Shown: one piece after another, positions 1 to 13,471 of the stretch | Numbering within the stretch: the stretch's first letter is position 1 | Layout: each line of letters opens with the position of its first letter | Assembly (NCBI RefSeq): GCF_035222485.1 | Contig: NC_085920.1 | Span: 4,588,001-4,652,000, forward strand | Direction: 5' to 3' | Length of the DNA: 64,000 nt | Source: Podospora pseudoanserina | Taxonomy: Eukaryota; Ascomycota; Sordariomycetes; Sordariales; Podosporaceae | Position numbers and translations under genes: made by a program | The notes under the pieces: generated by a model | Databases searched by the model: none | Told to the model about the DNA's origin: nothing | Seen by the model: only the letters and a program-made list of their open reading frames with translations

Positions 1-3000
1 ACACCGGGGATGAGCTCTTCAAATATCTTTGCCAGTCAACCCGGAAGGAGTGGCCGACTGGTTGAGTAATCGAGGTTGGATAAACTCTAGGAGCAACCTG
101 TAAGGATGATAGGACCGCCCCAAGATTTTAAGGGCAGAGCCTGGCTAATCGATTAGCAACCACGCAAGCATAGCAGTCTGGATAGGTATCAAGACTATCA
201 GTGGATGGTGCAGAGGCTGCGGGAGTAGGGCCCAAGCTAGTGTGTCTTGAGGAGAAAGGTGCTGGAAAAGACGGAGTCTGCAATGATGATTTGCTTGGAT
301 GAAGAGACAGCATCAGATGGCTTGGGAGTGTGCACCTAGCGGTGTAAGGAGGCTCTTGTCTCGCAGGCTGGCCAAGGTGTGCAGGAAGCGGTGGACATCA
401 CAAACCTTTTGCGACAGCCTGTCCTGCAGGCTGCGACACGCCCGATGGGTATTTGTGGTGGATGGACTCGTTGTCTTTCCCGGATCACGGCCTGTTGCCC
501 CGGTCTCCTGGACAGCGAGGTGCTTGCCCACGCTGAGAGACCCTATCGGATCTCACGACCACACACCTGAAGCTTCCACAACCGTTGCTGTCTCTCCTGC
601 CAAGGGTGTATGTTGCTTGGCCTTCCTGCTTGTTCCTTTCTTTGTTCCGGCTTCTCTAAGGGCTGGAGTTGGGGTGGGAAACACCAGGATGGGCTTGCGG
701 CTTTGGTGGTCTCTGCTTCTGCCGCTTCAATGAACATGGAAGCCGTGCTTTGTCTCAGCGAGAAATTCTTGAAGGGCTGGGGAAAAAGGAAGAGGGGACC
801 GGGTGCGTATTTGTATTCTCTTTATTGGGCTCTGGTGCTGAGCAAGCCTGGTGCGGTACTGTCCGCGTCCCAAGAGGGTTGACGCATTCGGAAGCCTGGC
901 CGGGCCAGAAGAGCGGAACTAGTCTCTGGACGGCAGCACTGAGGAGGGAAGAAGCCGCCTTCTCGACGACTGTTGGCACTCCACATCCGCGTTCGGGGCT
1001 CAGAGTGCCAGAGCTGCTACAGACGCCTGGCAACAGTGGAGGAGGTAGCAAGCCGACCTCTTGGGAATTATTGGAGATGCAATGACATGCTCTCTCCCGG
1101 TCCCCAGCAATACCCACCAGGAGGGGAATTCTGAGCAAACCACTCCTATCCGAACTTCACATCCCCGAGCTTTCCTGTGTTGGAACCATGTCGGCAGCAG
1201 CATAGCTCCACGTGTTCCTGCACCAACCCGGGTTACAGCAGTTAGCCAGATTTTCTCGAAGCTGAGATTGGACTCGCCCAATACGCAACAGCATCTTCAG
1301 TATTTCCCTCGTCATTTTTGACATTTGGAGTCTCAGTTACTTCTAGGTATGCGGTTCCATAGGGGGGTTCATCTGCTGGTTTGAGGTACCCGAGACCGGC
1401 TGGAATGTGTTCGGGTCCCTCCCCGGAAGCGGGCTTGCCCTCCTTCCCCTCTGCAGTGACTGGCTGCTCTCTTCTGAGTGACGCCACAGAGGCCAGTGGC
1501 TTGCTTCCATTTCTTTGACCTTTTAGATCCAACCCGTTTCTTTGAGGTCTCGTGTGCTCATCGATCATGGCGGTTGATGCCTCACCTGGGCCCATATCCC
1601 GCCATAGATGCGTGCACATGACTCGCCGCTCATAACTGCATTTAAAAGCAGCTCGCGATTCGTAACAGCCCGCGGCAAACCTGGATACTTTGGCTCTCGT
1701 TGCCCAAGCCTGGCATAGGTCCTCCCCTAGTCTCAACGTGCATCATGGACAGTTGCAACTTCTTCTGGTTGGTCGCCCTCCCTGCAGGGCTTTCGGGTAG
1801 CTGCATTAGCCTGCGACTGTTTGAACATCAGTCGTACAGCAAGGCACAGAATAGCGGCCCTTTCCACGCGCCCCCCTTTATTTACCAGGCATGACCAAGA
1901 CTCCACAAGGGTCTCACTCACACACCCTTCTCTACTTTTTGCATATTTCACTTTATCAAAAGATCCAAATGAAAAAACTGACCTGGCCCAAAGAATGATG
2001 AACAATATACACATCTCCTCTTATTCCCACGTCAACGTGAACGCCAGTGGTATCCATCTATCAAAGCCCTCCTTTCTACTCAGTCCACCCTTATCCTCTC
2101 CAACATCATCATCTCTCCCACAACCCAAGAACAAACTCAACATCCCAAATGTACGCACCTCCATACCTCCCTATCCCCCCCCAACCACGGTTGGCCCAAA
2201 TAACATGCAACCACCCGCTCAATCATGACCCCAAGATTACCAGATCCAATCGCGAACTGTTCCGCCACTTTTTCCACCTCCGGTGACAAGGTTAGGTTTG
2301 TCAACCAGAAATCTGATTCATCTTATTTTTTCTTTTCTGCAATCATGATTTTTTTTGGTCGAACGTGTCTCAGTCTCACACGCTTCCACCAAGCTCAGGC
2401 CACCAGTTCGTCCCCTCCCAGCCGCCGGGTTCAGATTCCATCCAAGTACGTTGCTGATATGTCAAGTTATCCCATCGTCATTTTCTCACTCTTCTGATTT
2501 TCTCTCCACTGTGCTGTTTTGAACAACATTCCCTTGGGTGTGCCAAATATCGAGAAGTTGAGCCACGTGGAAAAAGATGGGAGAAAATATCTCACAGCCG
2601 GCAACGTTCCGGGGAAACCAATGAGCACGTTTTCCCCAGTGGCGGACTGGCCAACGTTCATGGGCCATGAGTTATATGATTGACAATATGTATGATTATT
2701 CTTAGCAGGGACCACTCGGACTCTTTCCGACCACTCGGACTCTTTCCGACTACCCTATCAGACCAAGGATCAGATGCTCCGCACCTTATTGAACAACAGC
2801 AGAGGTATCTCATAGAGTCAGTGGACCCAGCTTCTTGATATTTACATTATTGCTTCCATGGCTCCCGTGTTCGGTTTAGTCCATTTGTACTAGGACCTCG
2901 TCTATGAGGCCAGACAGCTCTCTATGTGCTTACGATTCGCGATACCCCCATTCAGAAGAAAACCTACCACCCCATAAGTATATCCCCATCCAATACGCCC

Positions 3001-3170
3001 AACCCAGCCGAATATATATCTAAACAATGTATCTCCAAAGTACGCAAAAACAACCAAGCCTGCACCTTATACTTGCTACTCACCGCCAAACCGCCACCAT
3101 TACTGGCCAGATTGAGACTTTGATTGCCCCCTTATTGATGACTAGGTACTTCCCGCATTGGCCAAGCATC
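1..3170. other. Intergenic region without a recognisable gene
   Basis: No open frame here has domain content or splice signals that make it a convincing gene. The frames on the two strands overlap one another and look random. Bases 2040-2230 are C-rich and purine-poor. A 19-bp unit is repeated twice in tandem at about 2712-2749. The right part is probably the 3' flank of the minus-strand PHD gene. A short open tail at 3-65 in frame 3 could be the last codons of a gene starting outside the window, but 20 codons are too few to judge. Confidence 0.5.
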
Positions 3171-5704
3171 TCACAAGCCAATTTTCTCAGAGGATTGGTT
3201 TGGTGTAGGAGGCAACACGGCAGGTGCGGGTCCCAGTGGGGGGACTCTGACTGGCCCTGGGTTTTTCACGGGAGGGGTGAGGATTTGCTGCCTCGGGGAA
3301 GGCGACAAGGCGGCAGCGGGAGGGAATATCGACGCGCCTGGATTGCCAAAACTCTGCGAAGGAGTGGCGATCCCGTTACCATTGGTCCTGTTGACACCGC
3401 GACGCTGAGGAGGAGGCGAGTGCTTAGTGGGAGAGATACTCGATGGCGGCAAAGGTGATGACCGCCCGTCTGATCTGCTATCCTGGGACTGCGGAGGTCT
3501 GAACGTGTTGGTAATGTTCAATATAGGCGAGGCAGGTCGGCCTGGTTCTCCGATCGAAGCAAGTGTCTTTGTTGGTGGTGACGAAGGACGGTGCGATTCC
3601 TTTATGGGGGAGATACCATTGCCGCTTTCGGGGAGCACAGGAAGACTGCCATCGGAGGCGCCGGACACAGGATTGCCACGGGACAGCTGAGCGTGCGGGA
3701 ACAGATTCGGACGTGGCGATGAAAACAGGTTGCTCCCCTGTAAATCTGGGAGTTTCGTCGTTGCGGGGCGGTCCCCATTTGCTTCGTCCAATGATGGTGC
3801 AGACACCGGCTGCTCTGTCGATTCATCAACACCAGAGGAGGCCTTCAATGGCAGCTCCACAACCAGTCGGGCACGACCATCAGCCTCGCCCGTGGTGTTT
3901 TCAGTTGGTGCGGATTGTGGCGAGGAAGAGACCGGAGCTTCTTCCTGCTTATTCACCTTGAGCTTGGTGAGAGGCCGCTGCTCAGCTTCCTTTTCTCGCC
4001 GACGACAAGGTTCGCAAACAAAGTGAAAATCTTCCTCCTCAGCCTCCTTTTCATCGATGCCAAGACACTTGCTGTGCTGCCAGACATTACACCGCTCACA
4101 GGCAACACTGTGGGTTCCGTCGTCGATTTGTCCGTATGCGCCGCAAATGCAATCAAAAATCCAGTCCTCCTCTTCCTCTTCCAGCTCCTGCAAAGCCTTC
4201 TTGTTCCGCTCGATCTCGGCAATCCTTCGACGGTCTGACATACGGGCAGAGGCTGTGCTCTTGCTGTCCTCGGACAGCTGAGCCAACTCCTCCTCATGCT
4301 GAAGACGTCGAACCTCTCTCTCCTTCAGCCGGTGCTCTCTTGACATCAGCCTGTGTTCTCTTTCGCGCTCGATCTTTGCCCGTTTCGTCTCCTCCTTGCG
4401 TCTAGCGGCCTCTTCCTCGCGCTGCCTCCGCTCTTCTCCGCGGGCACGTTCTTCCTCTTTACGGTGTTCAAGCTTGCCAGCGATTCGACTCGACCTCTTA
4501 GCGTGCGCCATTTTCTCCAGGTTCAGAAGCTCCTTTTCTCGTTGTAGTTGTTTACGTCTTCTGGATTCTTCCTGTTGCTCGAGGATCGGCAGGAGGTGAG
4601 CTTGAATCTGATTGCGGAGAATCTTCTCATTGGGGTCTTTGGTTTTCTCCAAGGATGAAATGAAGTCGCGGACCTCGCTCAAGGTGGCGGCCAAGCATTC
4701 CCATTTCATGCCTCCAAGCCCATCATCCTCTGGTTCGGCGGGCGCGCCAGCTTCAGAGGCCTCATCTCCAGCATCCTCGTTATCGCTCGCGGCACCAGAT
4801 GCTACGCGGCGCCGTTTGTTGGCACGTTGTGCTGCTTTCGCCTTCTTGGTGTTCTTCTTAGGTTTTGCTGGTGCCGCCGGCGCCTCCGACATGCGGTACA
4901 ATCGGTTGTCGTCGAGCACGTAGTATGTTCGATCATGTCGATCCCATCCGTAGGGTTCAATCCGCTATAACAGTATCAGCTCTCTGCCAAGCACCCATTG
5001 CACATCGTCTGAAAAAGCGTACCCAGTTCGTCTGATCTGTATCCTTTTGTTCCTCCGTCTTATCCCGCAGCTTCTCGGAGCTCATGATGATGAACTGCGT
5101 CATTTGTTGCAGAATACGAATCTGCGCGACCCGGCGCTTGTTAGTATGGGCAATTCACTGACTGTAGGGCTCCAAAACTGCTTCCCACGTACCTTGGTGA
5201 AGACATCAAAATCGGCAAAGCGCAATGAAACCTCTGAATTGCCAAACGGGTTCTTCTCCGGCGCTTTGTTGAGATATTGCCGTCTCGTGTACTCGTCGAA
5301 TAGATCGTGCCTGATGTAGAGCGTGGTCAGCAGGCTTTCGAGGCAGTTGACAGGTCGGCGTTAGAGATGGCATACGTTAGGCCACGGTGGGAGGAGAGGA
5401 ACTTGAGGAAGCCCAGGCCAATATTCTGCAAAGCCATGGACCCAGGCTTCAAACATTCTGCCTCCAAATCCTATAAGCGACCACAGTGTAAGCAAGGCGA
5501 TGTCTCTTGCCAGGGTCGCAATATGCCCACCTCTATGTCCAAATTGTCGTCGAGCTTCAGGGCTTTGCCAAATAACATCATGAACTGAACCAAGTTGGCG
5601 AATTGCCACATATTCCTGATGCGAAGGAGAAGGGAGTCCTGCGGCGGCTCTTGGGCATTTTCCGAGCTGAGCTCGGGCAGCGCCCGTTTGCGCGTTGCCG
5701 GCAT
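3171..5704 (-). CDS. DDT/WHIM-type chromatin-remodelling protein with PHD finger (RSF1-like)
   Basis: Five exons on the minus strand: 5704-5531, 5470-5376, 5310-5193, 5121-5023 and 4964-3171. All introns are GT-AG and the frame closes to a predicted 759 aa. Residues about 32-150 (MWQFANLVQFMMLFGKAL onward) resemble a DDT domain. Residue 163 onward (RIEPYGWDRHDRTYYVLDDN) is a WHIM-like segment known from ISWI-partner proteins such as RSF1 and WSTF. A long charged coiled coil covers about 290-430, followed by a C4HC3 PHD finger at about 432-482 (CICGAYG, CERCNVWQHSKC, FVCEPC). The C-terminal part, about 270 residues, is rich in Pro and Ser and looks disordered. PHD fingers of this type usually read histone H3 tails. 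A nuclear role in nucleosome spacing is inferred from the architecture. The start is the first ATG before the DDT domain. The gene diverges from cch1. Confidence 0.85.
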
Positions 5705-6883
5705 TGTTCGATCGGCCTGTTGCTTTTCCTGTTACGCAAGCTGTGGCTTGCGGTGCAAGCGATCGAGGGAAGCGACTGGAACGAGTCTTGAAAGGGACGG
5801 TGTTTTGAAATTCAGCGGCTGTTCATGGCCTAGGCGAGTGTTGTTGCGAGTTGGTTCGCTGCGAATTTGTTGTAGGGCTGACTTCTTGAGATGGAGAGAT
5901 TCTGACGTTTCTTACAAGGTGGGAAGCTACGCGCGTGAGCGGCTCAAAAGACGCGACTTGGAATTGGGCCCCACTAAATTTTACTTTGGGCACTTTCTGG
6001 TTGAGCCAAGCGCCCCGCTCAGCTCCAACTCATGCAGTCAGCAAGCGTGCTATGGATAGGTAGGGAATAATACTTCGAGTTATACTATTAAAGTAGTATA
6101 CAGGGGAAACAGGTTGTGCAAAGTGCAGTTGTTAACAGCCCAGTCCAACTGGAAGATCTCCCTCCATGTCCACGAGTACTTGGTATCTTCCTCCTCCCGT
6201 CTTCTTTTTACAAGATATCTTCAGCTTTCAACAAATCCTTGGCTCTTCGGTAGTATCGCGACGTTTTCGGCATAGAGCAACACGCAACTCCCCGAGCCGT
6301 TTCAGCTTGCGCAAAGTGGGGTGCTCCAATTGAGCCTTACGCACGTGAAGCCCGCACTGTGTTGCTCGCCAGCAGAATTGTGTGCACTACCCTATCCTCA
6401 CAGTAAACTGCACTGTACCCTGGTTGGCCTTCAACTTGCCATCGCTGGATGGAAGCTGCCTCTCCTGGGCTGGGGCAGCAACCATTGTATTTTGCGGCGC
6501 AGTCATCTGTCCTGACCTCCTCTGTAGACCCCCCATACGTTCTTTCTTTTGACGATAATTAATTAATCACTCTTTTCTTGTTGCCTCTTGTTGACCTCTC
6601 GCAAGCCACCCCTTTCTCGTAGTGCCGCCAGCCAAACCAATACCCCCGTGCCCGTCCGGCGACACTTCAAACTCCACAAACAGAGCCTTAACGTCCAACC
6701 ACCACGAGGCAAAAGCCAACTCGCACACACTCTTTGCATGGCATAGACATTAGGACTTTCTTCGCATATCATGCCCGCTACGAGGCTCTAGTGGTCCATG
6801 TTACAGCAGTTCTAGCGCATTCGCGCGCCCACCTCTCATTTAGCTTGTCGAATTGACACCAAGCCACCACACCACACGGCACC
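5705..6883. promoter_or_regulatory. Divergent promoter region between the PHD gene and cch1
   Basis: These 1.18 kb separate two head-to-head start codons (5704 minus, 6884 plus) and must hold both promoters and 5' leaders. No long convincing ORF is present. The stretch just upstream of cch1 (about 6550-6880) is pyrimidine- and CA-rich, as in many fungal leaders. I see no clear TATA box at a fixed distance from either start. Confidence 0.55.
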
Positions 6884-9800
6884 ATGAACGACAACACGCC
6901 GCATACCCCGCGGCGAACCTCGCACAATTCTATACCTCCTCCGCACTCGATACCTTTGCAGGAAATTCAGCGCTCGCCAGAAGGAACCAGCAATGGCCGT
7001 GGGGGAGGAGATGGTTTCGGCGCTGGGGGGTCTTACAATGGAGCTCAGGATGAAAATAACAGGCCGCCAGCATCGCCGGTTTCCATGTCGGCCAACCTTC
7101 CAGGTTTCTCGTCTTATTGGGAGAACCCATATCCAACGGCACCCCACGATGCGGGCGGGACCGGCGGAAACCATTCCCCTATCGATCACTTGGGCCTTCA
7201 GTTTGCGCTGCCACCTGAGATAAGACAACCATCACCTTCTGCCTCACAGGGCTACATCACCTCGGCCGATGACCCGTACCAAATACCTCACCCTTATTAT
7301 GACGAGCGAGCGGATACGGACTCCTTGGAGTCGGATAGAGTACCTCTGAAGCCATCGGCGCAACCCATCGGCCGTTTAGAGCCACCGGAAGGAGAAGCGG
7401 CCCCCCGCTATAGCTTTCAGACCGTATCCGATCTTGGAAACACACCCTCTCGAGCACGAAGTACCCAGATGCTTGGGTTTGATTTGGAGCCGGGATTTTC
7501 AGCGGACAGGCATCGCAACTATGGGGACAATCTCTCACCAGTGGACGGGGGGCGGCGGTCCCGAACTCAGTCTACCAGCGGCGCCTTGCATAGAGCAGGC
7601 TCTATCATGAGGGCCATGTCACAGCGTGTTGTCGCTATCAGTGGTGAAGGTGATTTAGTGGATCAAGCAACCAGGCGTGAACGCGAACGGTCTCGGTCGC
7701 GCTCCCGTTCACCTAGTGTTGACGGCCGCCGGCCGGGCCATGTGTCCGCACCAATGCTTGTCGATACCTCGTATCCCTCACAGTCGTTCCAAATACCAGC
7801 GGAAAAGGATTCGGGGGCCACCTATGTTCATTCTCAGCAGCCATCCTCGCCGATGCCTCGCCGGCGTGGCCCTCTTCCAAACCCACTCAGGGGGAACTCA
7901 CTTGGCATTTTCCCCAAGGACAATGCGCTCCGAGTATGGCTGTGCGATCTCCTGGTGAATCCCTGGACAGAGCCCTTCATTTTGTTGCTGATTATTGCGC
8001 AAACAATTCTCTTGGCTGTTGAGTCGGCACCCGACGTTTTCGTCCCAGGAAATGAACGACCAGAGCGCTGGGGCACCACGCGGATAGACTGGGCCATATT
8101 TGCGCTGTTTATTATTTTCACACTCGAAATCATCGCCAGAATCATTGTTTCTGGCTTCATCGTTAACCCAGAGGAGTATGCTCCTCCCAAGACTAAGCGC
8201 CGAATTAAAGAACGGGTCGCCGAACAATATCGGGCCATATTTCGACCTCAGCGGCAGCGGTCCACCAGACAGCCAAAAAAGGAAGAGGAGTTTATGCCGA
8301 CGTTTGCTAGGTCATTTACCATGATGCATGGCGTCGCGGCTGGTCAAGGCACCCTGGAGGAGCAACAGCGCCTTCTGCTTGCGCGCAGAGCGTTCTTAAG
8401 GCATGGCTTTAACCGGCTTGACTTCGTGGCAATCGTTTCCTTCTGGATATCGTTTGGGCTTGGTGTTGCTGGCTTGGAGAGCAAGCATTCCATCTACGTG
8501 TTTCGCATGCTCAGCTGTCTGCGCATCATCAGGCTTCTTGCCCTCACAAAAGGCAACCTTATCATCCTGAGGAGTCTGAAAAAGGCAGCGCCACTTCTTG
8601 TTAGGGTCTCTTTTTTGATGGGCTTCTTCTGGCTCATTTTTGCCATCATCGGGGTTCAGAGTTTCAAATCGAGCCTGAGCCGCCAGTGTACTTGGCTCAA
8701 TCCTGAGGACCCAACGAACTTTGATATCACCTACTCGCCAAGCATGTCCTTTTGCGGCGGTTATCTCAATGCCACTACAGGAAAGGCAGAGCCTTGGGTC
8801 TACTCCAACTCTCCGACAAGAAATCTATCGGAAGAGTTTCTCGTGAAGGGTGCTCAGAATTCCAAAGGCCATGTATGCCCACGAGGGTCCATCTGTCTTC
8901 AACAAGACAACCCCTTCAACGGAACGGTCAACTTTGATGACATCGGACACTCTCTTGAGCTAGTGTTTGTGATCATGAGCGCGAACACCTTCAGCGACTT
9001 GATGTACTATACGGTCAGCTCCGACTTTTTACCTGCGGCACTGTTCTTTGGCGCTGGAATCATCATCATGATGCTCTGGATGACGAACTTGTTGATTGCC
9101 GTCATCACATCATCTTTCCAGGTCATTCGCGAGGAATCCAAGGCCAGCGCCTTTACGTCCGAGGATTCCTATTTCGCAGCACCTACGGATGCCGCTACGC
9201 GGCGACTTTCAGGATTGCAGCGCTTTGTGAAAAACACACAGTGGCTGTGGGCACTTGTGATCACATTTGGGCTATTTGCCCAAGCCTTGCGGACGGCTTC
9301 CATGGATGCGATGCGTGAGAGGTTTATCAACACAACAGAGGTCGTAGTAACCATCCTTTTGGCTATCGACATTGCCATACGTTTTGCTGCGGACCACCAT
9401 CGGTTTCATCGCAGTCCTCGTAACCTCTTCGACCTATTCCTAGCCGTCGTCACCGTCATCATTCTCATCCCCTTCATCCGCAATTCAGGTCAGGTCTACA
9501 ACTGGCTGACCATCTTCCAAATCCTGCGGGTGTATCGCGTTGTTCTCACCATACCAATGACGCGAGACTTGATTTACCTCGTCCTTGGAAATGTCACCGG
9601 TATCGGGAACTTGATGCTCTTCGTCTTTCTTATGACCTTCCTTATGGCCATTTTCGCATCACAGCTATTCCGTGGTCAAATCCCAGCCTTGGATTCAGAT
9701 GACGAGTGGATCGGGATCCCCTTCAACACCATCTACAACTCCTTTCTGGGCATGTACCAAGTTCTGTCGAGTGAGGGCTGGACAGAAATTCTGTACAATG

Positions 9801-12800
9801 TCACCACGTACACGGTGAGCAAGAAGACGTCGTGGATCGGTGCCGTGTTCCTCATCGGCTGGTTCATCCTCTCGTACTTTATTCTCATCAACATGTTTAT
9901 TGCTGTCATCCAGGAGAACTTCGATGTGGGAGAGGACATGAAGCGCCTTGAGCAAGTGAAGGCGTTTTTGCAACGGAGAGAGCTGGGCGGTTCGTCCAAT
10001 TTGGCCTTGTCCAAAGTCTTTGGCTTCGGCCGGTCCAAGCACCGCTCAGACCCTCTTGATCAGGGCACGGGAATGATAGATATGTTGTTCAAAGAAGGGT
10101 TCGTTCGCGAATTTCTCGACGAAAGCTTGGACCCTTTGGAGACTACAGATGGCCAAGCACCACCTCGGGCAACAACCACATACAACGGCAATGTCAAACC
10201 AGGGTTCCTCTCCGCCATATGGGGCCACTTGGTGACCAAGTTTACCAGCCGAGAGCCCAATCCATTCTACTCCAACATCCGCTTCGAGGCGGCCAACGCG
10301 ACTTTGGATCCTGGCCAGCTCGCCCGCCAGGCTGTGAGCGCAACGGCAGCCCGGCGCAAAGCACAGCGGGAGTATCTGATGCGCCATCCAAATTACAATA
10401 CGTCTCTGTTCATCTTCAAGCCACGAAATCCTATCCGCCGTCTCTGTCAGAAGATGGTGGGCCCGGGCCGCGGTACTGAGCGCTTTGAAGGTGTTCAGCC
10501 GAATAAGTACGCATGGTACACCTTCTCAGCCCTGATTTACGCTGCCATTGTTGCCATGGTCGTTCTCGCTTGCATCACGACTCCGCTCTACCAGAAGGAA
10601 TACTTTCAAGACAAGGACAAAACCAAGGTCAACTGGTTCGTGTGGTCAGATATGGCGTTTGCCATCGTGTTTACAGCCGAAGCGGGCATCAAAATCATTG
10701 CGGACGGCTTCATGTGGACTCCGAATGCGTACTTCCGCAGTACATGGGGCGCTATTGATGCCATCGTGTTGGTTACCCTGTGGATCAACGTCATCACGCT
10801 GTTTACCCAAAACGGAGAGGTATCCCGCGCTGTCGGTGCCTTCAAGGCTCTCAGGGCTCTGCGACTATTGAATGTCAGCGATAGCGCCAGAGAAACGTTT
10901 CATTCGTTACTCATTGTTGGGGGTTGGAAGATATTGAGTGTGAGTTTTCCTGTTTGTTCTCAGGCCATCATCTGACCAAACGCTGATTATTTCCTCCTTT
11001 AGGCTGCTTTTGTGTCCATATCGCTCTTGATTCCATTCGCAATCTACGGCCTGAATCTGTTCAACGGGAAGATGGTCTCTTGCAACGATGGGGAAGATAT
11101 TATAAACCTCAGTGACTGTGTCGGCGAGTATTTCGCAACCCCGTTCAACAACGAATGGCCGATGCTTGCGCCCAGAGTGGCAGACAACCCCTTCTTCAAT
11201 TTTGACGACTTTGGATCGTCCCTTTTTATTCTGTTTCAGATTGTCAGTCAAGAAGGGTGGACGGACGTCTCCTTTGCAGCACAGGCCATCACCGGCCAGG
11301 GCCTTCAACCGTTAGGCGCGCCGCCATATCCGGCCGAGGGCAACGCGTTGTTCTTCGTCGTCTTCAACCTCATGGCCACCGTCTTTGTGCTCACCTTGTT
11401 CATTTCTGTCTTTATGCGAAACTACACGGAGCAAACCGGCGTCGCCTTCCTGACGGCCGAGCAGCGCTCGTGGCTCGAGTTGAGGAAGCTCCTCAGACAA
11501 ATATCGCCTTCCAAAAACGCTTACGACGACAGCAAGAACAAGTGGAAGATCTGGTGTCATAAGCGCGCCATCGAGAAGCGAGGGAAATGGTATCTTGCCA
11601 TCACGTCGGTTCTCGTTTTCCACCTTATCCTGCTGCTTTCGGAATTCTACAACGAGCCTGAGTGGTGGAGGTGGACCCGAGATGGTTTATTCTTGTTGTT
11701 CACGCTCATTTACATCGTCAACATCATCATTCGCATTGTCGGCCTTGGCTGGACGCGGTTCCGGCGGAGCTCATGGGACTTGTTCTCTCTGGTCGCGGTT
11801 ACGGGCACTTTCGCCACGTCAATTCTCTTCCTCACGGACCAGATGCAGGACACGTACATTCAACTACATAAGTTCTTCTTGGTGGCGCTCGTTCTCCTGC
11901 TGATCCCCCGGAATGACGCACTAGACCAGCTTTTCAAGACGGCAGCTGCCAGTTTGACGACCATTGGCAGCCTTCTTGCTACGTGGCTGATCTTCTTCTT
12001 GGTGTTCGCTATAGCGCTGACGCAGACGTTCAGCCTTACCCGCTTCGGCAGCGGGGAGGATGGCAACATCAACTTACGAACAGTGCCTCACGCTCTGATC
12101 CTCCTCTTTAGGTTCAGTTGCGGCGAGGGCTGGAACGAAGTCATGGAGGATTTTGCACAGATCAAACCCCCGCTCTGCGTAGAGAGTCCTATTTTCTCTG
12201 AGAGCGACTGCGGTAGCACTGCTTGGGCTAGAACCCTGTTTGTTGCCTGGAACATCATTAGCATGTATCTCTTTGTCAGTTTGTTTGTGTCGCTGATTTA
12301 TGAGAGTTTCTCATATGTGTATCAGCGGACCAGCGGCTTGGCGGTGGTTGAGCGCGACGAGATTAGACGCTTCAAGGAGGCCTGGCGAAGTGTTGATCCA
12401 CTAGGCACTGGATTCATCAGTAAGGAGGCTTTCCCCCGACTTTTAGGCGAGCTCTCTGGCGTGTTCGAGATGCGTATTTACGAGGCTGAGGACTCGGTCC
12501 GTAGCATTCTGGAAGACGTGCGTAAGGATAACGATGCGGCGAGCACCAGACACGCTTCTGTCGTCAGCAAGAGCCAGTACCAGACTGGTGTCGACCTGGC
12601 CAAGCTGAATGAGCGGCTGTCCAAGATTGATGTTCAAAAAGTGCGCGCACGCCGCCATCGTTTCAACATATTCTTCGAAGAGGTCATGGTGTCTGCTGAC
12701 CCCGAGAGAGGTATCTCGTTCACGACGGTGCTGATGATTTTGGCACATTACAACATTATTAATGACAGCAAGAGTCTCAGGTAAGTTTCCTTCTTGCCCA

Positions 12801-13471
12801 AATCTGTCACAACAAATTGATGATACGCTAACACATTGTAACCTAGACTTGATGAGTTTCTGCGTCGAAAATTGCGCTTGCAGCGTGTCGAGGAAGAAGT
12901 CCGACGTCGTATCGTGCTAGGCTTCTTTGATATGTTGTACTATTCGCGACAGTTCAAGCGCCACATGCAATCGAAACAAAACGCACGCATGACGGCTATC
13001 CCGCAGTTGGATGTGCCTGAGATTCTGGTGGACAATGAAGAGGAGCGGCGGGAACGTAATACGGTTGCGGGCGTACCAGGGGGGGCCGGTATCGGCACGC
13101 TTACAGAAGAGGGCGCCACTCTTCTCGCTGCGGCGGCAGCTGACAACAATGGGCGGGCGCGGAGCTGGTCTGGTCTTGGAGCGGATCTGTCGTCTTATGA
13201 CACGTCCTACGGCCACCCGCTTGCTGGCCCACGGACATCAAAGCCGTCTTCCTCGGGACACCAAGCTCAGCGCAGCGGGTTCAGCTTCGACCTCCCTGAC
13301 CCGGCAGACGGCGCCCAGGATGACGAGGCCACCAGTCCGATAGGGAGACGGGGTAGTTCGGTGAGCCCAGCGGTGGTTAGGGACATGTTGGACGATTCTG
13401 TGTGGGTGGAGAGCATTCGGAGAAGTGCCACGATGAGAAAGAGCGGTTGGGGACCGTCGGGGGGGTTCTAA
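6884..13471 (+). CDS. cch1: Cch1-type voltage-gated calcium channel alpha-1 subunit
   Basis: Three exons (6884-10939, 11003-12780, 12847-13471) with GT-AG introns give a predicted 2152 aa. The protein has four repeats of six membrane segments. Repeat I starts near residue 360, II near 788, III near 1209 and IV near 1548. Arg/Lys-rich S4 helices are visible in I-III (for example FRMLSCLRIIRLLAL and AFKALRALRLLNV); S4 of repeat IV is weaker. The pore loops read SANTFSD (about 699), SEGWTE (about 963), QEGWTD (about 1434) and GEGWNE (about 1726), so the filter is N/E/E/E. An EF-hand-like helix follows repeat IV (about 1804-1830). N- and C-termini are long, polar and probably cytosolic. In fungi Cch1 works with Mid1 in high-affinity Ca2+ entry at the plasma membrane during stress, mating and tip growth. 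The start ATG lies in a good CACC context. Confidence 0.95.

Noticed and set aside
3-65. 20-codon open tail in frame 3 at the window edge, possible end of a gene
   Set aside because: Too short to separate from chance; needs the sequence to the left.
1242-1736. 164-codon minus-strand frame
   Set aside because: No recognised motif, no supporting start context, and neighbouring frames look equally random. It may be a gene, but the sequence alone does not support it.
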